This document shows, piece after piece, positions 1 through 9,400 of a stretch of DNA of 64,000 bases. Every line of letters begins with the position of its first letter. Within the stretch, counting starts at the first letter, position 1. Origin of the DNA: an uncultured Parabacteroides sp. (GTDB lineage Bacteria > Bacteroidota > Bacteroidia > Bacteroidales > Tannerellaceae); contig NZ_CANTZW010000019.1 of the NCBI RefSeq assembly GCF_947855115.1, positions 1-64,000 on the forward strand. Reading direction: 5' to 3'. The notes beneath the pieces were generated by a model, which was given only the letters and a program-made list of their open reading frames with translations, did no database searches and was not told where the DNA came from. Both the position numbers and the translations under genes were made by a program.

Positions 1-50
1 CGATCGTTTATACTATTCATTTTTATATCCTATCCATTATACAAACTATT

Positions 51-70
51 TAATGTACGCACGTACATTA
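51..70. repeat. 20-bp near-perfect palindrome
   Basis: Arms TAATGTACG and CGTACATTA pair perfectly over 9 bp around a CA centre. The length and the AT-rich surroundings fit an operator for a dimeric regulator, but no flanking gene is visible on the left. The GTAC content resembles the array at 288-355, though it is not in phase with it. Confidence 0.5.
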
Positions 71-287
71 ATATAATCGCAAGAAACATATTTACAACAA
101 AACATATTTTTTACACGCACACGGAAAATGCCATTTATGGCCCTCTCCCTCCTCACCTGATTGGAAACCCTACCGAAAACCAATACGAAGGAACACCGCT
201 TATACCAGCTAAAGATCTATACACCATCAGTTTATACGACAAAAATACCCTTTAAAATCACAGATATAAGGCGATATTAGGGCCCTT

Positions 288-355
288 AAAAAACACGTAC
301 GTCTTTTTGAGAAAACATGTACGTGTTTCCGGAAAAAGACGTACATGTTTTTTTT
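288..355. repeat. 22-bp-period palindromic array, three units
   Basis: Three near-palindromic cores, ACGTACGT (295-302), ATGTACGT (317-324) and ACGTACAT (339-346), have centres exactly 22 bp apart. Each is flanked by A-runs on the left and T-runs on the right. The linker between units two and three is itself palindromic (TTTCCGGAAAA). The same design recurs at 37737-37825. It does not look like a gene, CRISPR array or simple terminator. Function unknown. Confidence 0.85.
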
Positions 356-407
356 AAAGCATACACATGCCGGCCTTTCCCTTGAGGAAAAAGAGCGACT
401 ATAAAAC

Positions 408-473
408 AAAAAAAATCCCTTCAGCCCACCCCGTTGATAACTGTACGTTAAAAACAGGCGAAAGCCAAAGGGA
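408..473 (-). terminator. Possible terminator of the DUF3109 gene
   Basis: On the minus strand TCCCTT at 468-473 can pair with AAGGGA at 416-421, followed by a run of eight T. The loop is long (about 46 bases) and the stem only six pairs, so this is a weak call, based mainly on position just past the stop codon and the T-run. Confidence 0.3.
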
Positions 474-496
474 CTCATTTATGAACGATGTAGAAG

Positions 497-1078
497 CTAC
501 TCTTTATGCTGTTTCTTCCATTCCTCCGCGCATTCATCCAACGCTTTATACCAAGCCTTGCCAAACTTACGGATCAAAGGCTCTTTGAGGAACTTATAAA
601 CCGGCAATCGCTCTTTCTTGCCTAAGATCTCCGCCGCCTTGCATACGTTCCAGCGGTGGTAGTTCACGGCCTTGAAGTCGCGGTATTGAGTGACGCGAAC
701 CGGGTAGAGATGGCAAGAAACGGGCTTATAGAAATTTGTCTTGCCTTCCCGGTAGGCCTTTTCGATAGCGCATTTACACGTACCGTCCGCGTCATAACAA
801 GTGAAAACGCAATCCTTACCGTCAACGATAGAAGTAACCGTATCTCCTTCCTCGTCGATATAAGCTACGCCCTGCTTATTAATGACCTCTTGGGCTTTCG
901 GGGATAAATCATCCCAGATAATGGGCAATACTTTCTGTAGTTTAGCCAACTCGGAGTCTTCCAAGGGAGCGCCGGAATCTCCCTCTACGCAGCATTCTCC
1001 CTTGCATTTGGAAAGATCGCATAAAAAATAACGCTCGATTACATCAAGACTGACTAAGGTATCGTCTATCTGGATCAT
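497..1078 (-). CDS. DUF3109 family cysteine-rich protein
   Basis: A 193-residue soluble protein rich in cysteine: Cys20, Cys25, Cys29 and Cys30 near the N-terminus (LSKCKGECC), a second cluster around DCVFTCYDADGTCKC, and later SCHLYP and NVCKAAE. This spacing is typical of DUF3109, related to YkgJ-type proteins thought to chelate zinc or an iron-sulfur cluster. The biochemical role is not established. There is no signal peptide or membrane segment. It stands alone downstream of gpmI on the same strand, separated from it by a convincing terminator, so it probably has its own promoter. The family call is confident; function is not. Confidence 0.85.
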   Translation of the reverse strand: MIQIDDTLVSLDVIERYFLCDLSKCKGECCVEGDSGAPLEDSELAKLQKVLPIIWDDLSPKAQEVINKQGVAYIDEEGDTVTSIVDGKDCVFTCYDADGTCKCAIEKAYREGKTNFYKPVSCHLYPVRVTQYRDFKAVNYHRWNVCKAAEILGKKERLPVYKFLKEPLIRKFGKAWYKALDECAEEWKKQHKE

Positions 1079-1129
1079 ATAATGAATGATGAGTTTTGAA
1101 TTATGAACTATGATTCATGAGAGAGGTGT

Positions 1130-1182
1130 AAAAATAAAAAGAATGAAGAAACTGTCCGGATATCCTCGCAATTTCCTCATTC
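1130..1182 (-). terminator. Rho-independent terminator of gpmI
   Basis: On the minus strand, arms at 1172-1182 and 1141-1151 (GAATGAGGAAA with TTTCTTCATTC) pair over 11 bp with one G-T. They are followed by TTTTTATTTTT at 1130-1140. It lies 22 bases after the gpmI stop codon. Confidence 0.8.
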
Positions 1183-1203
1183 CGCTAAAACGATATTATA
1201 TCA

Positions 1204-2727
1204 TTATTTAATCAAAGACTTACCTGTCATCTCCTTCGGTTGTTTCAAGCCTAAGATGTGAAGGATAGAAGGAGCCACATCAGCCAGGATACCGTCCTCT
1301 ACTTTAGCGTCTTTGTTGGCTGTCACATAAACGAATGGGACAGGGTTCAAGGAGTGAGCCGTATTCGGAGTGCCATCCTCGTTCAAGGCGTGATCCGCGT
1401 TACCATGATCCGCGATGATGATCACCTCATAATCGTTGGCCTTAGCAGCCTCGACCGTATCACGCAAGCAAGCGTCGATCGTCACGACCGCTTTCTCGAT
1501 CGCCTTGTAGATACCTGTATGGCCTACCATATCGCCGTTGGCGTAGTTGACTACGATGAAATCAAATTTTTTCGTATGGATAGCGTCAACCAATTTATCT
1601 TTCACCTCGAAAGCGCTCATCTCCGGCTTCAAGTCGTAAGTAGCCACTTTAGGGGAAGGAACCAAGATACGCTCCTCGTTATCGAACGGAGTCTCGCGGC
1701 CACCGTTGAAGAAGAAAGTCACGTGGGCGTACTTCTCGGTCTCGGCGATATGCAACTGGGTCTTACCTACGTTTGCCAGGAACTCGCCTAACGTATTGTT
1801 TACGTTCTCTTTATCGAATAAGATATGAACACCCTTGAAGCTAGCGTCGTACGGAGTCATACAGAAATACTGCAAGCCGGGGATCGTATGCATTCCGGCC
1901 TCCGGCATATCTTGCTGGGTCAATACGACAGTAAGCTCCTTCGCACGGTCGTTGCGGTAGTTGAAGAAGATCACGACATCGCCTTCCTCGATAACAGCTA
2001 CCGGCTTACCGTTCTCCACGTGAACGATCGGCTTGATGAACTCGTCCGTCACGCCTTCGGCATACGACTCTTCCATGGCTTTTACCATACATTCGGCCGG
2101 TTTGCCCTTACCTTCCACCAACAAATCGTAAGCCTCTTTCACGCGTTCCCAACGTTTGTCGCGGTCCATAGCGTAATAACGCCCGATGATAGAGGCGATC
2201 TTACCGCCGGTAGTCTTCAGATGGTTCTCCAACGTCTCGATAAAGCCCTTGCCACTCTTCGGGTCTGTATCGCGACCGTCCATGAAGCAATGAACATAAG
2301 CCTTGCTGATTCCGTATTCCTTGGCGATATCCGTCAGTTTCAAGAGATGTTCCAAGGAGCTATGCACGCCACCGTCGGAAACCAAGCCCATGAAATGGAT
2401 CTGCTTATTATTCTCTTTCGCGTAGCTATAAGCACGTTTGATCTCCGGGTTCTCCATGATCGTGTTCTGGCGGCAAGCGATATTGATCTTCACCAAGTCT
2501 TGGTAAACGATACGGCCAGCACCGATGTTCAAGTGACCCACCTCAGAGTTACCCATTTGTCCGTCAGGCAAACCAACGTTCTCGCCGGAAGCCTGTAGCT
2601 GTGAGTTCGGATAAGTTTTCAACAACTCGTCCCAATACGGAGTCGGAGTGCAGAAGATCACGTCATCTTTGCCTTTGTCGCCGATTCCCCAACCATCACA
2701 GATAATTAAAAGTGCTTTTTTGCTCAT
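1204..2727 (-). CDS. gpmI: 2,3-bisphosphoglycerate-independent phosphoglycerate mutase
   Basis: Interconverts 3-phosphoglycerate and 2-phosphoglycerate in glycolysis and gluconeogenesis, using two Mn2+ ions and a phosphoserine intermediate. The 507-residue length is normal for iPGM. The alkaline-phosphatase-fold metal-binding start ICDGWG (Asp11) and the nucleophile region [16 protein letters not shown] (Ser61) are present, as are the downstream metal motifs [19 protein letters not shown] and IIADHGNAD. It is monocistronic: divergent from the metallopeptidase gene and closed by its own terminator. Cytoplasmic. Confidence 0.97.
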   Translation of the reverse strand: MSKKALLIICDGWGIGDKGKDDVIFCTPTPYWDELLKTYPNSQLQASGENVGLPDGQMGNSEVGHLNIGAGRIVYQDLVKINIACRQNTIMENPEIKRAYSYAKENNKQIHFMGLVSDGGVHSSLEHLLKLTDIAKEYGISKAYVHCFMDGRDTDPKSGKGFIETLENHLKTTGGKIASIIGRYYAMDRDKRWERVKEAYDLLVEGKGKPAECMVKAMEESYAEGVTDEFIKPIVHVENGKPVAVIEEGDVVIFFNYRNDRAKELTVVLTQQDMPEAGMHTIPGLQYFCMTPYDASFKGVHILFDKENVNNTLGEFLANVGKTQLHIAETEKYAHVTFFFNGGRETPFDNEERILVPSPKVATYDLKPEMSAFEVKDKLVDAIHTKKFDFIVVNYANGDMVGHTGIYKAIEKAVVTIDACLRDTVEAAKANDYEVIIIADHGNADHALNEDGTPNTAHSLNPVPFVYVTANKDAKVEDGILADVAPSILHILGLKQPKEMTGKSLIK

Positions 2728-2817
2728 GATTGCTAATTATTATTATTGATTATGTTTTTAACCTTTACAATCGCGAAGATAATCAATTCCGTCGTATTAT
2801 TGTTTCCCTCAATGTAT

Positions 2818-2825
2818 TACTTTTG
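2818..2825 (+). promoter_or_regulatory. Candidate -7 box for the SprT/YgjP gene
   Basis: TACTTTTG fits the Bacteroidota TAnnTTTG element. It overlaps the GTG at 2825 that would otherwise be a possible start, so transcription should begin near 2831 and the ATG at 2834 is the likely start, with little or no leader. No TTTG lies at the ideal upstream spacing. Confidence 0.45.
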
Positions 2826-2833
2826 TGGCTGGA

Positions 2834-3532
2834 ATGGAAAAGAACATACAAGACAAGGATTTGGGAGTCATTACGCTCCGTACCACTCCCCGGGCCACCC
2901 GATACACGCTCAAGATATCTAAAGGAAAGATAACCGCCACGATGCCGCCCGGGGGAGACGAGAGACGTATGATCGTTTTTATCATGGAGAACAAGGCCCG
3001 GCTCGCGAAAGCGCTCCAAAAGCATCCGGCCCGGCCTTTGCTCGACGAGAATTCGGAGTTACAGGCCACGACATTCCGCTTGCATATCTTTCGTACCGAA
3101 CGAAGTAATTTTTATATGAGGCTGGAGGACGGGGTGCTACATATCGCTTGTCCGGACGAGACCCGCTTCGAGGAGGAGGAAGTGCAATCCTTACTGAAAT
3201 CCATGCTGGAGAAGGCGCTCCGCCATGAGGCGAAACGGTTGTTGCCGGAACGTGTCACGCTATTGGCACGGCAACACGGATTTACGCTGACCGGGGTGAA
3301 AATCAATAACAGCAAGACGCATTGGGGCAGTTGTACGATGAAGAAAAGCATCAACCTCTCGTTATCATTGATGCTGCTTCCCTGGCATTTGGTGGATTAC
3401 GTGCTATTGCATGAGCTTTGCCACACGATAGAGATGAACCATAGCGAAAAGTTCTGGAAACTGATGGATAAGGTGACGGACAATCAAGCGACCCGTTTAC
3501 GAAATGAGTTGAAAAACTATCATATGCTGTGA
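2834..3532 (+). CDS. SprT/YgjP-like zinc metallopeptidase (M48-type, former DUF45)
   Basis: A predicted 232-residue soluble zinc-dependent peptidase of the YgjP/DUF45 family; substrates are unknown. The gluzincin motif HELCH is at about residues 193-197, with the third ligand in MNHSEKFW (His203). The family signature KTHWGSC is near 161-167. The N-terminal half carries the usual beta-rich region (TTPRATRYTLKI). An in-frame GTG nine bases upstream sits inside a likely -7 promoter box, so ATG 2834 is chosen. It is divergent from gpmI and convergent with the downstream receptor gene, with a REP-like pair between. Confidence 0.88.
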   Translation: MEKNIQDKDLGVITLRTTPRATRYTLKISKGKITATMPPGGDERRMIVFIMENKARLAKALQKHPARPLLDENSELQATTFRLHIFRTERSNFYMRLEDGVLHIACPDETRFEEEEVQSLLKSMLEKALRHEAKRLLPERVTLLARQHGFTLTGVKINNSKTHWGSCTMKKSINLSLSLMLLPWHLVDYVLLHELCHTIEMNHSEKFWKLMDKVTDNQATRLRNELKNYHML

Positions 3533-3561
3533 TATGAATTAAAAAAGCATTATTGGTTATA

Positions 3562-3658
3562 GTTGTAGAGACGGGGCGTGCCCCGTCTCCCACAGTCTGA
3601 TAGTATTTTAAGTTACCATTTTGAGGGGATGAGACGGGGCACGCCCCGTCTCTACAAC
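3562..3658. repeat. Inverted pair of GTAG-footed REP-like palindromes
   Basis: Two copies of the same palindrome lie in opposite orientation. Copy one has core GAGACGGGGC-GT-GCCCCGTCTC at 3568-3589, preceded by GTTGTA. Copy two has its core at 3631-3652, followed by TACAAC. The outer arms at 3562-3577 and 3643-3658 are complementary, so the 97-bp block can also fold as one large hairpin. It fills the gap between two convergent genes and could act as a bidirectional terminator. Confidence 0.85.
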
Positions 3659-3669
3659 CAGGTAAATTG

Positions 3670-6384
3670 TCAGAAATCGGCACTGATTTGCAGGATGAAG
3701 GTCCGGGGGGCGCCGACATCCATCGGGCGGGTGCTATAACGTTTACCCAAGATATTGTTGACCAGTCCTTGTACATGGATATTTTTCGTCACCTTTACTC
3801 CGGCGCGCATATCCATGACGAAATATCCTTTATTAGTATCCTCCCAATAATCATGCAAGTTCCCGAATAACATCGAACGCATATAATCCATGAGATTCGG
3901 CTCCGCTTTCGTTCGCTCATCGACCATAAAATAATCGACCGCCAAAGTCTTGCTCCTCCAAGACATATTCGTTCCGATATTGAACCGCTTCCATTCCAAA
4001 TCGAATACCCCCTTTACGGAATGTTTCTGGCGGTATTTCAAATACTTGCTGTCATTCGACTTCGAGCGCATCGCCATCAGATCATCATTCGCCTCTTCCT
4101 CCGCGTTCCGCGAATCCACGTCCATATCGATCGGGTTCGTATAAACATAGCCCAAAGTATATGCAAGGCGGGTATCGCGGTTGAACTCATACACGCCCGA
4201 GGTAGATAAGTCCACCCCATAAATCTCGGCCCGTCCCACGTTCGTGAACTGAGCGCCGATCCCCAAGCCATCGCCACTAGAGAGCGCGTTGAATAATTTC
4301 GAAAGCCCGTCGATATAATCGAATGTCTTATTGTTGAACAAGCCGAAACGGAACTCAATCATATCCTTATAGCGGGTATAAAAGCCGGCCACATCGATAA
4401 AACCTTTCAAACCACCCAACTTATACCCTTGCTTGAAACCAAGCTCGGCGTTATAGCCCTGCTCCGCTTTCAACTCAGAGTTAGGGAAAGCTCCCACACC
4501 CCCGATATCCTTCAAGATAAACTTCTCCGTAACGGATGGATAACGGTATCCCTGCCCGAAGGAAGCCCGGATAAAACTGTACTCGCCCAGCTCATAATTC
4601 AAGCCCCCGCGGAAGACAGGTTTCACCGGTATCTTCGCCCCGAGAATCTTCGTCTCCGCTTCCCGGTAGAAATCATCTACCCGGTAATACTCCAGACGAA
4701 CACCTACCGAGACATTCAAACGATCGATGAACGTATGATCATATTGCAGGAAAGTGGCCACGTTATCGCTACTGTGCTGCCCCGTCACCTTCGAATCCGC
4801 GTGGATGCGCTCATAAGTACCTCCCACCGTAAGTCGCGAGTGATCGAACTCCTTGCTGAATTGGTAATCCAGATTGTAGGAATAAGTATGATCCGTAGCC
4901 TCCACGGCTTTTTGCCTCATCGGTTTCATGGCATCTACCATCCATGCCCCTAAATTATTCTTATCCGGCAGCGGAGTACGCCCCATGACCCAAGAGATCA
5001 AGTCCATATAATCAGCCGAGGTAGCTGTCGGGAAGAAATGATTTCCCAGTTTGCCCAATTCCCCCATCAGGCCGCAGACCTTCCCGTTCATCACTTCCGG
5101 CAGATACGGCAGGAAAGTAGGCAATAATCCGGTTTGCCAGTTCTGCGCCATATCGATAATCTCCGGAACGGATGAGATATCGAATCCCATATTATCCGCT
5201 ATGTCCAAAAGGGATTTATCCGTAGTATGAGTGATGATACGACTTCCCCGCTGGAAGAAACGCCCCTTGAAACGATGGGTCGTCTTTTTTTCCGAATTCG
5301 TATAATTCAGGAAGGGGTCTATATAAAACGTATTCTCACGACGTCCCATATTCGCCAGCGGAGATTGTATATAAGGTTCCTCCGGAGAGCGCCAGATAAA
5401 GAAGCCGGTATAATCGTTATACAAATAATTCACGTTCATGCCATAACTCAGCCCCTGTACCCGAGGATCGTGATACGTCAAGTTCCCGCCGATCCGGACA
5501 CGGCGGTTATAATTGTCTTGCCGATACCCATCGTCTAAAAATGTATTAGCGCCAACCGTCAGATCCAGATTATGGATCCTGCGGGAGTGAGAGAGGTCTA
5601 GGCCCCCATACAAAGGAGCGCCGTTCTGACGCGGCTTTCCGTATAATCCACCTTGTAGGTTTACCCGTGTCGCCGGATCCAATCCGGGACGTTTCGTTTT
5701 CACGTGAATCAAGCCATTCAAGGCCGAAGAACCGTATAACACGGAAGACGCTCCTTTCAGTACCTCTACCTGATCAACATTCTCCATCGGGATCATATTC
5801 CAGTTTATCTCACCGGACCCAGGGGTCAGCACCGACATCCCATCTACCAGAACCAAGCAACGGCTACCTACCCCATAAGTCCATCCCGTACCACCGCGCA
5901 CGGATGGTTGCCGGTCCGTCACGTCTACGCCCGAGATGTTTTTCAGAACATCCGTTAAATCTTTCGGAGACTGGCGGGTGATATCTCTCGCCTTCAACAA
6001 TTCCATGGAGACGGTAATATCGCTCAGCTTTTGCTCATAGCGCCCGACGCTCACGACAACCTCGTCCATCATGTTCGAGTTTGTCCGCAAGGATACATCA
6101 TGTGTCAAGAATTCTCCCGGGTCTACTTTCACAGGAACACTTAACGTCTCATACCCCAGATAGCTAAAGGTCAAGATCGCGTCGCCGTCCGTTACTTTCA
6201 GCTCATAATAACCGTTTATATCAGACACGGTTCCCCTTGTTCCTCCTTTATCCTTATAAAAGACGTTCACGCCGGCCAAAGCCTCCTGGCTCTCCGCATC
6301 CTTAATATGCCCTTTCACGTCTTGACCGAAAGAAGCATTGGCTATCAAGAGAAGAAATAGTATCAATTTGTAAGTATTCTTCAT
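3670..6384 (-). CDS. TonB-dependent outer-membrane receptor
   Basis: A 904-residue outer-membrane receptor for energised uptake of an unknown ligand. Order: signal peptide (about 1-20, ending ASFGQ); a carboxypeptidase-regulatory-like domain (about 22-100, GHIKDAESQEALAGVNVF); a plug domain (about 110-230, with LVDGMSVL and LKGASSVLYGSSALNGLIHV); and a 22-strand-type barrel ending in the aromatic ILQISADF. The overall style resembles siderophore or cobalamin receptors more than SusC, and no SusD partner is adjacent. It appears monocistronic, with a -7 box 20 bases upstream of the ATG. Substrate cannot be read from sequence. Confidence 0.9.
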   Translation of the reverse strand: MKNTYKLILFLLLIANASFGQDVKGHIKDAESQEALAGVNVFYKDKGGTRGTVSDINGYYELKVTDGDAILTFSYLGYETLSVPVKVDPGEFLTHDVSLRTNSNMMDEVVVSVGRYEQKLSDITVSMELLKARDITRQSPKDLTDVLKNISGVDVTDRQPSVRGGTGWTYGVGSRCLVLVDGMSVLTPGSGEINWNMIPMENVDQVEVLKGASSVLYGSSALNGLIHVKTKRPGLDPATRVNLQGGLYGKPRQNGAPLYGGLDLSHSRRIHNLDLTVGANTFLDDGYRQDNYNRRVRIGGNLTYHDPRVQGLSYGMNVNYLYNDYTGFFIWRSPEEPYIQSPLANMGRRENTFYIDPFLNYTNSEKKTTHRFKGRFFQRGSRIITHTTDKSLLDIADNMGFDISSVPEIIDMAQNWQTGLLPTFLPYLPEVMNGKVCGLMGELGKLGNHFFPTATSADYMDLISWVMGRTPLPDKNNLGAWMVDAMKPMRQKAVEATDHTYSYNLDYQFSKEFDHSRLTVGGTYERIHADSKVTGQHSSDNVATFLQYDHTFIDRLNVSVGVRLEYYRVDDFYREAETKILGAKIPVKPVFRGGLNYELGEYSFIRASFGQGYRYPSVTEKFILKDIGGVGAFPNSELKAEQGYNAELGFKQGYKLGGLKGFIDVAGFYTRYKDMIEFRFGLFNNKTFDYIDGLSKLFNALSSGDGLGIGAQFTNVGRAEIYGVDLSTSGVYEFNRDTRLAYTLGYVYTNPIDMDVDSRNAEEEANDDLMAMRSKSNDSKYLKYRQKHSVKGVFDLEWKRFNIGTNMSWRSKTLAVDYFMVDERTKAEPNLMDYMRSMLFGNLHDYWEDTNKGYFVMDMRAGVKVTKNIHVQGLVNNILGKRYSTRPMDVGAPRTFILQISADF

Positions 6385-6403
6385 ATCTCAATTATATTTT
6401 GCA

Positions 6404-6411
6404 CAAATATA
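6404..6411 (-). promoter_or_regulatory. Candidate -7 box of the TonB-dependent receptor gene
   Basis: The minus strand reads TATATTTG, a match to TAnnTTTG, 20 bases before the ATG at 6384. No clear -33 TTTG is seen at the expected distance. Confidence 0.5.
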
Positions 6412-6484
6412 AAGGTTTATTCCATACCGATAGACAGGCATTTAAAAACAGACCAAGAAGTCCTGTAAATAGACTATACTCTTC

Positions 6485-9400
6485 TTATTGCGCTAACGAG
6501 AACCGTAAACTAATGCCGTAGTTCGAGTTGGAGGTCGGGTAAGAAGAGGTAGACACGATCGGTTCATTGATCTGCAAATCATAGAACGCTCTCAATGTCA
6601 AGGCACGGCTCAACCCGTAATCAGCGGAGAACTGGATGGTCTTCGCTACATTCCCGCTGGTAGCTTGCGTCAACTGATCCTCAATCCTACGGATCAAAGA
6701 CATCATCTTGCGGTAGGAGAAATCCAAGCGGATCGTAAGATCATTGCTGAAATCGCGTGTCTTCTTCATTTTCAACACCTTGTTAAACTCAGTCAATTTA
6801 TATCCTACGCCAACCACGAATTCGTTGGAAAGCGCCTCCACCAATTGATAAGAGGATATGTTCAAACTTAAATTACGCGTCTTGCGTATCTCAAACTTAC
6901 CTGTTACATTATTCAATAAGGTAGCGTCTACGCCAAACAACGGGCTGAATCCCTCCGTGATACTCACCGCCGCTATATCATAAGGGGAAGATGGCGTAGG
7001 ATTACCGGTCTGGATATCGCGGATATATCCCAAACCATCCTGCCCGGCATCCACCCAATCCAAGAACGAGGAGAATGCCCCCACACTATAAGAACAGCGG
7101 TATTGATGGCTCAATATCATGCTCTTAAAATATTTACGGACAGCCGGGATACGGCCCAGGCCATCATACGTGATACGCCAGTTCGGAAGTAAGCTTTTTA
7201 CCGAAGGGAATGGAGACAAACTTACTTTGTTCGGGTCTTTCCCCGTATAAGCGGCCAAGAACGCCGGTACTAATACCTCCATCGAGTTCAAGCTCACGTT
7301 GCCGGCCGAGGCGTCATACGGCTTACCGGCCAATGAGTGATCGGCCATAAAACCGGAAGTAGGATAATTAGTTCCCGCATAGGCATTCTCCAAACGCTGG
7401 GCGATCACATTACGGTGGGAGATAAACTTATCGAAAGCCTTCGACGAATAGCCGTTATTAGCGTTTCCGCTACCGCTGAAAGCGCTACCCAAGGCGATCG
7501 TTGTCATCGTAAAACTTCCTCCCATCTGTTCTGGCATACCGTCTTGCATATAATAGATATCGGTGCTGCGGGTATCCACCCGGTTCGCGTTCAAATCGAT
7601 TTTCAAGCCGGTTATAGGTTCCAGGTTCGCACGGATCGTAAGATTCTTCGCGTTACTGATCATGGCGGGAGTCGTCATATTCTCATTCTTTATCAACCAG
7701 CCCCGCTCATCCGCCTCGTCGATAAAACTCCTTCTTACCGCTCCAAAAGCAAAACCAAGCCCCGGAGCCAAGGTACCCGTACGCCGCTGCCCGAACATAT
7801 CGCCGACCTCCGGCGCGTAACCGCTCAACATCATACCATCTACCGACGAGTATTGTACGTTCACCCGGCGCAACATCATCAGGAAACGGCTACCGTATTC
7901 GGCCACTTTCGTCAGCGTTCCCTCCAATGGTTGAGGACCGGGCACGATTGTCAGTTTCAAATGCGCCGTATCTTTATTCAAGATCATCACTTGGGCATAA
8001 TTGATCGGTTTATATTTGATCGAATAGACTTTTCCATCCGCCCCGCGCGCCGAGATGCGAACCTTTTTCGTAAACATCCCGTGCTGCACGATCGTACCGC
8101 TATCCGGGCTCAATTGGATCTCCTTCTCCAGTTTTACCTTTTTCTTCTTTTTCTCCGGCTGGCGGGCGTTTGTACGGGAAGAGGCCATGAATTTCTGGTT
8201 GATCTTTTTCAGGTATTTGTTCTTGTTGTACAACGCCTGTAGGTTGAAACTACCTTGCCAGTCAAATTGGCGCTGGTTCTTGATTATATTACCCTGTTCC
8301 AACTCTACACTAGCGACCTCGGCCCCGCGGTCCCAGTTGTACGTGGCATTATAAGTCAATGAGCTGTTCACCCAGTCTAGCGCAGGAATGAATTGCAACG
8401 GCATGTTCCAAGTGACATTAAACGTCTGGTCATATTTCAACGGAGTACCCAAATCACGGATACTTTGCTTCACCGAATCCTTCCATACCTGATAATCATC
8501 CGGGTTCAACTTCTTGTTTACCTGAACGTTCGGTTCCTCGATACGGGCGTTCGTACCCGAGGTAAAGGTCATACTCAAGTTATTCGTAAAGTCCCAACGC
8601 AAGCTGAAAGCACGGTCCCATAAGAAATTGTGGCTGAACGAGAGCAACTGGTTGCCACCACCGGTAGAACTAGTCAGGTCTCTCAGTTTTATCTCGTAGT
8701 AATTCCTCATCATCGCCGTCTGGAAACTAATATTCGACGGGACGTAATTCAATCCGAATTGCTTGATATATTTCGTATAGCCATTGTTCTTCTTCATCTT
8801 CTCGAATGGCCTGAACGGTCTCACGTAAGGCGTATAGCTATACGCGAAATTGCCTCGGTAGTCTTTGGTCGTCTCATATTCAGTCTCCGGGTTCTTCTTG
8901 CTGTTCTGGCTATAAGAATAACCGAACGAGAAGTTCGCAGGGTCGTACGGCATCGGGTTCTTGCTACGGATATCCACTTTCACGTTATTGACAGAGACAC
9001 TCTTGATAACGGTTTGGTCCAAGGAATAATTCTTGATAGAGTCTTTCTCGGCCTGGGTATCCACCGCGTCTAACGCATCCGAGAGCTTGATATCCTCATT
9101 CAACGGATCATACTCGGGCGTTGTCGTCTCTTTCGAATAAGCGTAGTAGAAAGGTATGCTGACTTTGGCCTTCTCCGGGAACAATTTTCCCAACTCGATA
9201 GAGGTTGCCACGCTATATTGCGAATAATCATCCATCCGACGCTCGGCCAACGACTGATCCAACGCACCGAAACCGGCGGTTTCCATCCGTCCGCTCACGT
9301 TGACCGTACCCAAGTCCGACAAAGCGACATTCAGGTTCGCATTAGCCGCCCAACCGCCTTTCTCATCGAAATCCGTCATACGGAGCTCGTTCACCCAGAC

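Larger units (their letters stand above)
1..496. other. Non-coding left edge
   Basis: There is no credible gene here. The open frames across it are low-complexity and one is a translation of the repeat array. It holds an AT-rich stretch, a 20-bp palindrome at 51-70, a three-unit 22-bp-period array at 288-355 and a possible terminator for the DUF3109 gene at 408-473. The gene to the left lies outside the window, so promoter assignment is not possible. Confidence 0.7.

Noticed and set aside
51..70. Invertible-promoter recombination site
   Set aside because: Only one palindrome is seen and no tyrosine or serine recombinase gene lies in the window.
288..355. CRISPR-like repeat array
   Set aside because: Units abut without unique spacers, are only 22 bp including the linker, and no cas gene is nearby.
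227..478. 83-codon open frame on the minus strand
   Set aside because: It is a translation through the 22-bp array (repeating FxKxxxVF-like residues), with no start context and no family resemblance.
1825..2598. 257-codon open frame opposite gpmI
   Set aside because: Antisense shadow of gpmI; no recognisable protein features.
3562..3658. Insertion-sequence remnant with terminal inverted repeats
   Set aside because: The interior is only about 40 bp, there is no transposase fragment, and single copies occur elsewhere, so a REP-type pair fits better.
7337..8242. 301-codon open frame opposite sprA
   Set aside because: It is a shadow of the sprA coding frame, rich in His/Arg/Ile with no domain; sprA is certain.
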